Positions 7,566 through 15,790 of a stretch of 64,000 nucleotides of DNA are shown here, in pieces. Each line of letters begins with the position of its first letter. Positions within the stretch are counted from its first letter, which is position 1. The position numbers were made by a program, and so were the translations under genes. A model generated the notes under the pieces. That model had not been told where the DNA came from. It searched no databases and saw only the letters and a program-made list of their open reading frames with translations. The DNA is from CAVQBC01 sp963848415 (GTDB taxonomy: Bacteria > Actinomycetota > Thermoleophilia > Solirubrobacterales > Solirubrobacteraceae), in NCBI GenBank assembly GCA_963848415.1, contig CAWKDN010000001.1, positions 2,418,001 through 2,482,000 of the forward strand. The letters run 5' to 3'.

Positions 7566-8323
7566 CGGAGGCGGTCGCCGGTCCCGCCCGCCTCGCGGAG
7601 CTGATCCGCGGGGCGGGCTCGGTCGTCGCGCTGACGGGCGCCGGGATCTCGGTCCCCTCCGGGATCCCGGACTTCCGCTCGCCCCAGACGGGGCTGTGGC
7701 GCAACGTCGACCCGATGGCGGTCGCGCACATCGACGTCTTCCGCCACGACCCGGAGACCTTCTGGGGCTTCTACGGGCAGCGCTTCGCGCTGCTGCGCGA
7801 CAAGCGCCCCAACGGCGCGCACGCCGCGCTGGCCGAGCTCGAGCGGCGCGGGCGGCTGGACGCGGTCGTGACCCAGAACATCGACGGCCTGCACGCCGCG
7901 GCGGGCACCGCGTCGCTGATCGAGGTCCACGGCAGCGTCGCGCACGCCTCCTGTGAGCGATGCGGGGACCGGTGGCCGCTCGAAGAGGTCCGCGAGCGGC
8001 TCGAGGCGGCGCCGGACGGCGTGCCGCGCTGCGCCTGCGGAGCGCCGCTGAAACCCGACGTCGTGCTCTTCGGCGAGTTCCTGCCCGAAGCGGCGCTGCA
8101 GCGGGCGACCGAGCTGGCCGAGGCCGCGGACCTGCTGCTGTGCGTCGGCTCCTCGCTGGAGGTGTGGCCGGTCGCCGAGCTGCCCGCGCTCACGCTGGCC
8201 GCCGGCGGGGCGGTGGCGATCGTCACCCAGGGCACGACCCCGTACGACCGCCGGGCGGCGGTGCGGCTCGGCGGTGACGTCGTCGCCGAGCTCGAGGCGG
8301 TCATCGCCGCGCTGCCGGGATAG
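7562..8323 (+). CDS. Sir2-family NAD-dependent protein deacylase
   Basis: This is a 253-residue sirtuin. The Rossmann motif GAGISVPSGIPDFRS is at residue 26, TQNIDGLH at about 105, the catalytic His is in EVHGS, and the small zinc module has CERC and CAC. The NAD-binding end reads VGSSLEVWPVAELP. It removes acyl groups from lysine, consuming NAD and making O-acyl-ADP-ribose and nicotinamide. The GTG start overlaps the hydratase stop (GTGA), so it is translated with the beta-oxidation enzymes. A role in reversing acyl-CoA-dependent lysine acylation of these or related enzymes is plausible, but that is inference from position. Confidence 0.93.
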   Translation: MTEAVAGPARLAELIRGAGSVVALTGAGISVPSGIPDFRSPQTGLWRNVDPMAVAHIDVFRHDPETFWGFYGQRFALLRDKRPNGAHAALAELERRGRLDAVVTQNIDGLHAAAGTASLIEVHGSVAHASCERCGDRWPLEEVRERLEAAPDGVPRCACGAPLKPDVVLFGEFLPEAALQRATELAEAADLLLCVGSSLEVWPVAELPALTLAAGGAVAIVTQGTTPYDRRAAVRLGGDVVAELEAVIAALPG

Positions 8324-8359
8324 AGTTGGCGCGTCCAGCACCTACAGGGAGGGGGACCG

Positions 8360-8566
8360 TTGGCGGTCACCAAGATCATCGAGCTCGTAGGGAGCTCGCC
8401 GACCAGCTCCGACGATGCCGTGCAGCAGGCGCTCGCGGAAGCCAAGTCGACGCTGCGCAACGTCAAGGCGGTCGACGTGGTGTCGGTCGGGCTGCGGGGG
8501 GCGAACCTCGACGAGTGGCGCGCGCACGTGCGCGTCGCGTTCCTGATCGACCGCGTCTCGGAGTAA
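8360..8566 (+). CDS. Dodecin family flavin-binding protein
   Basis: This is a 68-residue protein starting with TTG after a strong AGGGAGGGGG site. The sequence KIIELVGSS ... DAVQQALAEA and VRVAFLIDRVSE fits dodecin, a small protein forming dodecameric shells that bind and store flavins. The length is normal for the family. TAGAGT, a -10-like hexamer, overlaps the stop of the sirtuin gene about 35 bases upstream, so it may be expressed on its own. Confidence 0.9.
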   Translation: MAVTKIIELVGSSPTSSDDAVQQALAEAKSTLRNVKAVDVVSVGLRGANLDEWRAHVRVAFLIDRVSE

Positions 8567-8572
8567 CCGCGG

Positions 8573-9448
8573 TCACCGGCGGACGGCGGCGCTGCGCGCC
8601 CGCAGCGCCGCCTCCAACCGCCCGAGCGCGGCGTCGACCGCCGTGACGGCAGCCGGCTCGAGGCCGCCCTGCAGTGCGGCCTCGGCGGCCGCGGCCACCG
8701 CGCCGCGGCGCTCGCGCAGCTCCTCGAGGCGCGCTTCGAGGCCGGCCTCGTCGCGCCAGCTCTCGAGCTCGGCCAGCGCGACGTCGAGCGCGACGCGGGC
8801 CTGCAGCGCCGCCTCGCGCTGACGGCCCTGGTCGAGGTCCAGCCGCGCCCGCAGGGCGAGCTCCTCGCAGGCCAGCGGCACGTCGCGGCCCGCGAGCAGC
8901 GCAGCGAGGCGCTCCTGGGGCGGAAGCGCCCGCCCGGGCCGCCCGGCCGCGGCGGGCGGCAGCTCGCGGGCGACCTCCCACTCGCCCTCGGCGACCTGCT
9001 CGCCGGTCCCGTAGCCGACGCGGGTGACGAGCGCGCCGGCGGGGCCGAGCTCGGTCACGTAGGGGTCGGCCGCGGCGATCCGGTGGCCGTGGATCGCCCG
9101 GTTGAGCAGCGCCAGCGCCTCGCCGGTCACCGCCTCGGCGCCGGCGCCGGTCGCGTGCGCGAGCCACGCCCGCGCGGCCCGCTCGTCGTCGTGGGCCGTG
9201 GCGCTCACGACGGTGACGCGCGTGACCTCCACCGTCGCCGGTCCGTCGCCGGGCGGGGTCGCGCGCGGCCGCGGGCGGCGGGCGAGCCGGCGCCGCCGCG
9301 GCGCCTGCAGGCCACCGACGATCAGCACCTGGCGGGCGTCGTCGCCGGCGAAGCGCCGCACGACGTAACGGCCGGGCTCGGGCCCGGGCCGTCCCGCCAG
9401 CTCCCACTGCACGAAGCCGAACCGGCGGCTCGGCGCCGCGCCGGTCAC
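8573..9448 (-). CDS. Conserved hypothetical protein
   Basis: This is a 291-residue protein with no transmembrane segment. The N-terminal half is a mixed alpha/beta region (FVQWELAGRPGPEPGRYVVR ... VLIVGGLQ), and the C-terminal 130 residues are helical and rich in Ala, Glu and Arg (coiled-coil-like), including ELALRARLDLDQGRQREAAL and LEARLEELRERRGAV. I do not recognise the family. Codon use and the clear ATG start support a real gene. It converges with dodecin and lies 13 bases downstream of the large peptidoglycan hydrolase, with which it is probably co-transcribed. Confidence 0.75.
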   Translation of the reverse strand: MTGAAPSRRFGFVQWELAGRPGPEPGRYVVRRFAGDDARQVLIVGGLQAPRRRRLARRPRPRATPPGDGPATVEVTRVTVVSATAHDDERAARAWLAHATGAGAEAVTGEALALLNRAIHGHRIAAADPYVTELGPAGALVTRVGYGTGEQVAEGEWEVARELPPAAAGRPGRALPPQERLAALLAGRDVPLACEELALRARLDLDQGRQREAALQARVALDVALAELESWRDEAGLEARLEELRERRGAVAAAAEAALQGGLEPAAVTAVDAALGRLEAALRARSAAVRR

Positions 9449-9461
9449 GCTGCGCTCGCCG

Positions 9462-11990
9462 TCAGCCGCCCCGGCCCGAGCGTCCGCCGGCCCGCAGCGC
9501 GTATCGCGACGGCGACCGGCGCACGACGGGGTTGTCGATGGCGTCGAGCCGCTCGATCAGCTTCGTCCACTGCCCGGGCTTGAGGATCGCGTTGACCTGC
9601 TGGGCCGTCTTGGCGTCACCGCCGTAGGCCGACCGCCAGCCGACGTGGATGTGGTCGTCGTGGTCGCTCATCGCCAGCGTGTTCTCCGCGCCGGCGAACT
9701 TCGTCAAGGTGATGATCTGGTGGGGCTTCATGGTGCCCTGCAGGGTCAGCAGGCGCCGGACGGACTCCTCGGTGATCGAGCCCTTGCCCTGGTGGCCGAG
9801 GATCGAGGTGCCGTTGACGGCGGCGATGTCCACCGCGTCGCCGGAGGAGTGCGCGGAGACGTTGCCCGAGGAGGTGTAGTAGCCGTGGCCGCACTTGAGC
9901 GAGCTGACGCTGGGGCGCAGGCCGGAGGCGGCGAGGAACTCGAGCGTGGCGAGCACGCGCCGGTCGACCTGGCCGGTGCGGATGTCGCGGCGCCCGCACT
10001 CGTAGATCTCGATGCGCGGGTTGGCGAGCACCCGCTCGATCAGCGCCTCCTGGCCCATCAGCAGGATCTGGCCGATCGAGGGGTCGGCGCCGCCCGGCCC
10101 GGAGAACGCGGACTTGCCCTCGGCGCGGTAGACGGCGGTGGACTCCAGCAGCTTCCAGCCGTCGAGGATCGGCTTGGGATCCACGCGCGGGGCGCCGCGG
10201 CCGGCCGGGCGGATCTCGAAGCGCAGGCTCGCGGCGCCCGCCTTCGCTGGGGCGGCGCCCGCGGCCGGCTCCGCCGCGGCGAGGCGGCCGAGGATCGTGC
10301 CGGCGGCGACGCGCGAGCCCTTGCGCAGGCGCTTGAGCTCGAGGTCGGTGCGGTCGGCGCCGAAGATGCGCGTGAGGTACGGGGTCGACCCGACCGGCCG
10401 CGCCGCCGTGCTGCCGCCGCTGAGCTGCTGGTCACCGCCGGCGCGACGCGCCTTCGGGCGTTCGGGGTTGGCGAACAGGCGCTCCTTGGTGCCGCTCGGC
10501 GCCGGTGTGGGCGTGGCGGCGGCGACCGGGTCTGCCGGCGCGGCGGCGCGGGCGGGCGCGCGCGTCGAGCGGGCGCTCCGGCGCGCACCGCGCCGTCCGG
10601 CGTCCGACGCCGCCCGGTCGGGGCGGGCGTCGGGCTTGGGGAGCTCGAGCTCGCGGGCGACCCGCTCCGGGGTCACCTGCCGCGGCTTGGGCGCCGGGTA
10701 GCTCTCGGCGACCTTGCCGAGTCGTGAGTAGGTGTAGGTGTTGCCGTAGACGTCCTGGAGCTCGACGAAGCGCCCGCGGCGGGCGGAGCGGCCGATCTTC
10801 ACGATGCGCCCGTCGTTGACGGCCACCACGGGCGCGTTGCGGCGGGCGAAGACCTCGACCGCGCGGCGGGCGTCCTCGCTCTCGACGACGTACGCCGCGT
10901 TCTCGCCCTGCGCGACGCGGCGCCGCGCGGCGCGCTCGGAGACGTCGCCGGCGTAGGTCGAGCGCGCGTAGACCGGGAAGCGGCCCTGCGTGAGCCCGGT
11001 CAGCGAGCCGACGAGGTTGGCCGGCAGCCCGCCGATGACGCGGGCGCGCAGGAGCACGTCGTCGACGTACCACTGGGCGTGGTTGTAGGCGAAGATCGCG
11101 CGTGAGAGGTCCTGCTCGGCGCCCGCGGCGCGCAGGTAGCGGGCGGCGGCGAAGATCGCGTCGACGGGGTTGTAGGGGTCCTTGACGCCGTCGCCGTTGG
11201 CGTCGACGCCGTAGGCCTCCCAGCTGGAGGGCATGAACTGCATCCAGCCCAGGGCGCCCGCCGAGCTCACGCTCAGGTTGCGTCCGTAGTCGGTCTCGAT
11301 CTCGTTGATCGCCGCGAGGATCTCCCAGCGGATGCCGTACTGGATGCCCGCTGCCTGGTAGATGGGCAGCAGGAACGGCGGGATGCGGAAGCGGTCGATG
11401 AAGAAGTTCGGTACGCCGACGGCCCCCTCGGGGAGCGCGCTCGGGCCGGTCGGCGCGGGCTGGGCGGGCGCCGGCTGGGCGGGCTGCGCCGGCTGGGCGG
11501 GCGCGGCCGGGGTCTGCGCGCCGGCGTCGGTGTCCTTGGGCTCGGCCTTCGCGCGCTCCTTGTCGCGCTCGGTCTCTCGCGCGCGCGAGCGGCCCTGCGC
11601 CTTGTTGCCCTCGCCGGCCCGCTCCTGCCCGCCGCCGCGCTGGCCCTGGGCGCCGTTCGGGCTGCCGTCCGGGCCGGGGGTCGTCGTCGGCTTGGGCTTC
11701 TGCTTCTCGCGCTTGGGCGTCGGGGTGGGCGTCGGGTCCGGCTTGGCCGGCGTCGCCGACGGCGTCGGGGTCGCGACGGCGCCGTGGTCCTTGACGGAGA
11801 CGACGGGCTCGGTGACCCCGGGCGGCGTGAGCTGGGAGACGTCGGCCCCGGCGGGGACGTCCATCGTCGTGGTGACGGTGGCCCCGCCCTGGAGCGTGAA
11901 GGTCAGGGTGCGCTGCTGCGCCGCCGCCGGTGCCGCCCCCACGAGGACGAGCAGGGCGGTGAGGGCGATCAGCGTGGTCCGGCGTGGCAT
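9462..11990 (-). CDS. Secreted multidomain peptidoglycan hydrolase (SLT + M23-like + M15-like)
   Basis: The 842-residue protein has a signal peptide (residues 1-24, AAPAAAQ cleavage region) and a long Pro/Ala/Lys-rich linker to about residue 190. A lytic transglycosylase domain follows, with EIETDYGRN carrying the likely catalytic Glu and GWMQFMPSSWEAYG. Next comes an M23-like barrel split by another Pro-rich insert (VNDGRIVKIG ... YGNTYTYSRLG ... RKGSRVAAGTILG); it lacks the HxH zinc motif, so it is probably a binding domain. The last 180 residues resemble a D,D-peptidase of the M15 type (SAHSSGDAVDIA and DHDDHIHVGW give zinc ligands). The combination would cut both glycan and peptide parts of the wall. 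ATG at 11990 is chosen because it begins the signal peptide. Confidence 0.85.
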   Translation of the reverse strand: MPRRTTLIALTALLVLVGAAPAAAQQRTLTFTLQGGATVTTTMDVPAGADVSQLTPPGVTEPVVSVKDHGAVATPTPSATPAKPDPTPTPTPKREKQKPKPTTTPGPDGSPNGAQGQRGGGQERAGEGNKAQGRSRARETERDKERAKAEPKDTDAGAQTPAAPAQPAQPAQPAPAQPAPTGPSALPEGAVGVPNFFIDRFRIPPFLLPIYQAAGIQYGIRWEILAAINEIETDYGRNLSVSSAGALGWMQFMPSSWEAYGVDANGDGVKDPYNPVDAIFAAARYLRAAGAEQDLSRAIFAYNHAQWYVDDVLLRARVIGGLPANLVGSLTGLTQGRFPVYARSTYAGDVSERAARRRVAQGENAAYVVESEDARRAVEVFARRNAPVVAVNDGRIVKIGRSARRGRFVELQDVYGNTYTYSRLGKVAESYPAPKPRQVTPERVARELELPKPDARPDRAASDAGRRGARRSARSTRAPARAAAPADPVAAATPTPAPSGTKERLFANPERPKARRAGGDQQLSGGSTAARPVGSTPYLTRIFGADRTDLELKRLRKGSRVAAGTILGRLAAAEPAAGAAPAKAGAASLRFEIRPAGRGAPRVDPKPILDGWKLLESTAVYRAEGKSAFSGPGGADPSIGQILLMGQEALIERVLANPRIEIYECGRRDIRTGQVDRRVLATLEFLAASGLRPSVSSLKCGHGYYTSSGNVSAHSSGDAVDIAAVNGTSILGHQGKGSITEESVRRLLTLQGTMKPHQIITLTKFAGAENTLAMSDHDDHIHVGWRSAYGGDAKTAQQVNAILKPGQWTKLIERLDAIDNPVVRRSPSRYALRAGGRSGRGG

Positions 11991-12348
11991 CCAGTGTCCC
12001 GTGCGTCCCCGCCTCACCCGGCCGCCGCCCCGCAGGATCGGCGCGAAGCGCCGGCGGACGGCCACGGAACGCGGAGGACCGCCGCGGAGGCTATTGCGTG
12101 GACTGAGGCGATGCAATGGAGAACTGCCGGATATACGCCGGGTTGCGGCGATGTCGTAGGGCCGGATTCTGCACCCTCGACCGGCCTCACCGTGGGCGCA
12201 GCGTTGCGCCCGCCGATGAGCTGCGGCTAAATGCGCAAGTCTCGCGCTCGACTCGAGGGTGAGACTGGGCTGGGCGCAGGCGGTCCCAACCGCGCTGCTA
12301 CGTTGCCCGCTCGGACGGCCACTCCCGGACCCCGTTGGAGGCATCAAC
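11991..12348. other. Non-coding region between divergent genes
   Basis: These 358 bases separate the peptidoglycan hydrolase (minus) from the coiled-coil protein (plus). No convincing gene is seen. The region holds the structured element at 12172-12261 and a -10-like TACGTT at about 12300 that would serve the plus-strand gene. A TATATC on the minus strand near 12130-12135 could serve the hydrolase. Confidence 0.5.
12172..12261. other. Structured element: nested inverted repeats (candidate RNA)
   Basis: CACCCTCGA (12172-12180) pairs perfectly with TCGAGGGTG (12253-12261). Inside it, CTCACCG (12186-12192) pairs with CGATGAG (12214-12220) with one wobble, and GGGCGCA (12194-12200) pairs with TGCGCCC (12205-12211) around a four-base loop. 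The result is a closing stem around a two-tier hairpin, about 90 nt. It could be in the leader of the cell-wall hydrolase on the minus strand. No known riboswitch consensus is recognised. Confidence 0.45.
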
Positions 12349-12894
12349 ATGGCAGACGAGCCCAGCGATTCGGCGGGCCTGCGCGATCGGCTCGCCCGTG
12401 GTGGCGAGGATGCGCTGGGCAAGCTCGCCCAGGACCTGCTCGAGAATCCGCTGGTCAACAGCGCGCTCTCTCGTGCCTTCGACGCGCGCGAGCGGGCGGC
12501 GCAGGCCCAGGAGGTCGCGATGGGCGCGCTCAACCTCCCCTCGGCGGCCGACATCGAGCGCCTGACCCGGCGCCTGCGCTCGGTCTCCCAGCGGCTCGAG
12601 GGCATCGAGGACGCCGTCGACCGGCTCGACCAGCAGCTCGAGGGGGCCGTCGGCCGCGCCTCGGCCGCCGCGGGTCCCGCGGAGCGGCTGGCCGGCATCG
12701 AGAACCAGCTCGGCCGCCTGGTCGTCGAGGTCGGCCGGCTCTCGGCCGGCCTGGACGCCGCGTCCGGCCCCGCGCCGATGCCGCGCGAGCAGGAGCGCCT
12801 GGAGGTCGACGCCGAGGCGCCGCCGGCGCCGCGCCGGCGCCGGTCGGCGCCCGCGAAGGCCAAGCGCGCGCCGGCGAAGAAGAAGACCTCCTGA
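12349..12894 (+). CDS. Coiled-coil protein with basic C-terminal tail
   Basis: This is a 181-residue protein starting ATG after GGAGG. Residues 1-60 are helical (LAQDLLENPLVNSALSRAF), and residues 65-145 have heptad-like pattern (RLRSVSQRLEGIEDAVDRL, RLAGIENQLGRLVVEVGRL). The last 30 are Pro/Ala then Lys/Arg-rich, ending AKRAPAKKKTS. The layout resembles phasin-like or nucleoid-associated proteins, but no family can be named. It shares length and architecture with the protein at 18071-18616. Confidence 0.75.
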   Translation: MADEPSDSAGLRDRLARGGEDALGKLAQDLLENPLVNSALSRAFDARERAAQAQEVAMGALNLPSAADIERLTRRLRSVSQRLEGIEDAVDRLDQQLEGAVGRASAAAGPAERLAGIENQLGRLVVEVGRLSAGLDAASGPAPMPREQERLEVDAEAPPAPRRRRSAPAKAKRAPAKKKTS

Positions 12895-12900
12895 GCGCCG

Positions 12901-13725
12901 TCAGCGCGGCGCGGCGGCCGCGCGCGCGATCCGCTCGGTGGCGGCGCGCACCGGGCCCAGCAGGGCGCGCCGGCGGGCGGCGTCCAGGCGCGCGCTCGGG
13001 CCGCTGACGCCGATGTAGGCGAGCGGCGCACCGCGCGGGCCGCGCACGGTCACGGCGAGGCTGGCGAGCGCCGGCTCGAGCTCGTCGTGCATCTCGGCGT
13101 AGCCCCGTGCGCGGATCGTGGCGGTCTCGGCCCGGAGCCCGCGCAGCGACGTGATCGTGCGGGGCGTGAATCGCTCGGGGCGGACGCGCTGCACCCACTG
13201 GGCGAGCTGCGAGTCGTCGAGCTCGGCCAGCACGAGCTTGCCGGGAGCCGACGCGTGCAGCGGGAAGTCGTGCCCGACCCAGTCGCTGGCCCCGAGCAGC
13301 CCGGGCGCGTCGGCCTGGGCGATGACGTCCATTCCGGGCCCGGGGCGCGGGACGGCCAGCGCGGTGCTCTCCCGGGCGGCGACCGCGAGCTCCTCGAGCA
13401 CCGGGCGGGCGATCGCGAGCAGCGCGCGATCGGGGTCGGCGGCGCGCGCGAGCCGCACGAGCTCGTGCCCGATCGTCCAGCCGGCCCCGTCGGCCGTGCG
13501 CTCGACGAAGCCTTCGTCGGAGAGCGTGGCGAGCAGGCGGGCGGCGGTCGCGACCGGCAGCCCGCACGTCCGCGCCAGCTGCGCCGTGGTTGGTGCACCG
13601 CCGGCGCCGGCGGCGCGGATCAGCGCGGCCGCGCGGCTCAGCGACTGCGCGCGCGGCAGCCCCGGCGCGTGGATGCGCTTGCGGCCCGTCGGCGCGGCTG
13701 GTTCAATGGCGCCTTCAGCAATGAT
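12901..13725 (-). CDS. IclR-family transcriptional regulator (no standard start codon)
   Basis: The C-terminal ligand domain (from DRALLAIARPVLEELA to the end) and the N-terminal winged helix (QSLSRAAALIRAAGAGGAPTT, then LPVATAARLLATLSDEGFVE) are both readable in one frame. The frame is open back to a TAG at 13726-13728, but it has no ATG, GTG or TTG before the helix-turn-helix. Translation would need ATC/ATT at 13725-13720 or a CTG inside. Length from there is 274 residues, normal for IclR. It is divergent from the amidohydrolase cluster at 13762, which it probably controls. CACATTGTG at 13737-13745 is a small dyad that could be part of an operator. A mutated start is possible. Confidence 0.7.
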   Translation of the reverse strand: MIAEGAIEPAAPTGRKRIHAPGLPRAQSLSRAAALIRAAGAGGAPTTAQLARTCGLPVATAARLLATLSDEGFVERTADGAGWTIGHELVRLARAADPDRALLAIARPVLEELAVAARESTALAVPRPGPGMDVIAQADAPGLLGASDWVGHDFPLHASAPGKLVLAELDDSQLAQWVQRVRPERFTPRTITSLRGLRAETATIRARGYAEMHDELEPALASLAVTVRGPRGAPLAYIGVSGPSARLDAARRRALLGPVRAATERIARAAAAPR

Positions 13726-13761
13726 CTAAGTAGACCACATTGTGATCGAAAGGTGGGACAG

Positions 13762-14850
13762 GTGCTGGTCGACTGCGACATCCACGTGGGCTACGAGACG
13801 CTGCTCGACCTGGCGCCGTACCTCGATCCGGCGACCCGCGAGCTCGTCGTCAACTGCGGGACGAACGGCCTCGGCATGCCGAGCTACCCCTGGTACCACC
13901 CCACCGGCTGGCTGCGCAACGACGCCTTCGACCGAGCAGCGACGGCGGTCGGCTCGCAGCTCGTGGGCCAGACGCTCGATCAGGTGCGGGCGAAGGTGCT
14001 CGACCCGCTCGCGGTCGACCACGGCATCCTCACGCCGGACGAGGCCGCGGCGTTCTCGATCATCCCCAACGGCATCCTCGGCGCCCACCTCAGCCGCGCC
14101 TACAACGACTGGCTGCTCGAGCACTGGCTGGAGCGCGAGCCGCGGCTGCGCGGGCTCGTCGTCGTGCCGGCGCAGCACCCGGAGGCGGCGGCCGGCGAGA
14201 TCCGCCGCGTGGGCGAGCGCGACGAGTTCGTCGGCGTGTTCCTCCCCGGCGCGGCCCGGATCCCGTACGGCAACCCCGTCTACGACCCGATCTGGCGGGC
14301 GTGCGACGAGCTCGGGCTGCCGGTGATCGTGCACACCCACTTCGAGGGCGTCGGGATCGCGGGGCCGGTCACGGCGGCCGGCTTGCCCGACCACTACGGC
14401 GAGTACCACGCGGTCTGCGGCTCGAGCCTGCACGGGCACTTCGCCTCGATCCTGTGTCACGGGATCCTCGAGCGGTTCCCGCGGACGGGCGTGATGATGA
14501 TGGAGGGCGGCCTCGTCGGGTTCGTCGGGCTCCTCTGGCGCCTGGACACGATGTGGCGCGCGTGCCGCAGCGAGATGCCCTGGTGCGTGCGCCCGCCGTC
14601 GGAGTACGTCTTCGAGCGCGTGCGGTTCAGCACGCAGCCGCTCGAGGAGCCGCCGGACGACCGCCTGCTGGCGCCGGCGCTGGAGGGCCTGCGGCCGTGG
14701 GAGACGCTGTGCTTCTCCAGCGACTACCCCCACTGGGACTACGACGAGCCGCGCCAGTCGTTGATCCGCCTCCCCGCCGACTGGCGCGACGGCGTCGCGT
14801 ACCGCAACGCGAGCCGCTTCTTCGGGCTGCCGGCTCCGGTCGCCGCGTGA
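13762..14850 (+). CDS. Amidohydrolase family 2 (ACMSD-like) metal-dependent hydrolase
   Basis: This 362-residue TIM-barrel enzyme has the N-terminal metal motif as VDCDIHVG, where the family norm is DxHxH. VIVHTHFEG is near residue 190 and SSDYPHWDYDEP near residue 320 supplies the late Asp. These features fit the amidohydrolase-2 group that includes decarboxylases such as ACMSD and OMP/5-carboxyvanillate types. The exact substrate is unknown. GTG at 13762 follows AAGGTGG; GTG at 13753 is an alternative. It overlaps the Rieske gene by four bases and is divergent from the IclR gene, suggesting an inducible catabolic cluster for an aromatic or cyclic acid (inference). Confidence 0.88.
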   Translation: MLVDCDIHVGYETLLDLAPYLDPATRELVVNCGTNGLGMPSYPWYHPTGWLRNDAFDRAATAVGSQLVGQTLDQVRAKVLDPLAVDHGILTPDEAAAFSIIPNGILGAHLSRAYNDWLLEHWLEREPRLRGLVVVPAQHPEAAAGEIRRVGERDEFVGVFLPGAARIPYGNPVYDPIWRACDELGLPVIVHTHFEGVGIAGPVTAAGLPDHYGEYHAVCGSSLHGHFASILCHGILERFPRTGVMMMEGGLVGFVGLLWRLDTMWRACRSEMPWCVRPPSEYVFERVRFSTQPLEEPPDDRLLAPALEGLRPWETLCFSSDYPHWDYDEPRQSLIRLPADWRDGVAYRNASRFFGLPAPVAA

Positions 14851-15227
14851 GCCGCACCCTGTCAGCCGAGCTGCGCCTGCCGCTCGCCGAGGCCCCCGCC
14901 CCCGGCGAGCGGCGGATGGTCGAGCTCGGCGGCCACCGCATCGGCCTCTATCGCGTCGGCCAGCAGCTGCACGCGCTGGCCGACCGCTGCCCGCACCGCG
15001 GCGCGCCGCTGTGCTCGAGCGGGCGGATCGCCACCGCGATCGAGCTGCGCGACGGCCACCCGGCGCTCGGCGACCGTGACGCGCTGGTGCGCTGCCCGTG
15101 GCACAAGTGGGACTTCGACATCGCCAGCGGCCGGTGCGTGGTCGACACGCGCCTGCGTGTGCGCCGCTACGCGGTCCGCGTCGAGAACGACGAGGTCGTC
15201 GTCGCCCTGCGCCACCCGCCGCGCTGA
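14847..15227 (+). CDS. Rieske [2Fe-2S] protein
   Basis: This is a 126-residue protein with the two cluster motifs CPHRGAPL (CxH, residues 47-54) and CPWHKWDFD (CxxH, about residue 87), so all four ligands are present. The small size matches Rieske ferredoxins or NirD-like subunits rather than full oxygenase alpha subunits. It could pass electrons to a partner encoded elsewhere. The GTG start overlaps the amidohydrolase stop (GTGA). Confidence 0.92.
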   Translation: MSRTLSAELRLPLAEAPAPGERRMVELGGHRIGLYRVGQQLHALADRCPHRGAPLCSSGRIATAIELRDGHPALGDRDALVRCPWHKWDFDIASGRCVVDTRLRVRRYAVRVENDEVVVALRHPPR

Positions 15228-15312
15228 CGCCGGCCTCCCGGCCTGCCGGTCACATGCGCTGCCGGCGCTCCGTCTGAGGAGGAGACGTCCACCCTCCGCA
15301 GGAGCTGTTCCC

Positions 15313-15654
15313 TTGTCTGTCGCCTACGTGCTCGTCGCCGTCGCGACCGCAGCGGCCAATGGATACGCGGCCGCCGTCGACTTCACCCGCCCGGCTTGGC
15401 TGCTGCGCAACATGGCCTCAGCGCGCGTGCCGCAGTCATGGCTGCTGCCATCGGGGGTGCTCAAGGCGGCCGGCGCCGCGGGCGTGCTGGCCGGCATCGG
15501 CATCCCTGTGCTCGGGGCCGCGGCCTCGGCCGGCCTCGTGCTGTTCTTCGCCGGCGCCCTGGTCACCCACGTCCGCGCCCGCTACTGGGACGTCGCCCCG
15601 CCGGTCGTGTTCTTCGTGCTGGCCGTGAGCTCGCTGGTCTTGCGCGTGGCCTGA
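15313..15654 (+). CDS. DoxX family membrane protein
   Basis: This is a 113-residue protein with four hydrophobic helices. It has the DoxX-like features FTRPAWLLRNMA and a Gly/Ala-rich central pair of helices (LKAAGAAGVLAGIGIPVLG). The start is TTG with AGGAG about nine bases upstream. The function of these proteins is poorly defined, with links to redox or thiosulfate:quinone systems. It lies 85 bases after the Rieske gene and may belong to the same unit. Confidence 0.75.
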   Translation: MSVAYVLVAVATAAANGYAAAVDFTRPAWLLRNMASARVPQSWLLPSGVLKAAGAAGVLAGIGIPVLGAAASAGLVLFFAGALVTHVRARYWDVAPPVVFFVLAVSSLVLRVA

Positions 15655-15667
15655 GCGACCGGCGAAC

Positions 15668-15685
15668 GGTCAAGCCGCATTGACC
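15668..15685. promoter_or_regulatory. Inverted repeat GGTCAA-N6-TTGACC upstream of amt
   Basis: This is a perfect 6-bp dyad with a 6-base spacer, about 105 bases before the ammonium transporter start. Such a site could bind a nitrogen regulator. I see no direct match to a GlnR box, so the regulator is open. Confidence 0.35.
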
Positions 15686-15790
15686 AACCGCCGGTCCTAG
15701 CGACTCCGTCCTCGGGTCGGTGGTGCTCCGGCGCGCCATGCACCAATTTGTCCGACGCAGCACGTCGCCGGCGAATCCGCGAGGGGGAAC

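Noticed and set aside
12172..12261. Cyclic-di-AMP (ydaO) riboswitch before the cell-wall hydrolase
   Set aside because: The gene context fits, but I could not place the conserved riboswitch core motifs, so only a generic structured element is reported.
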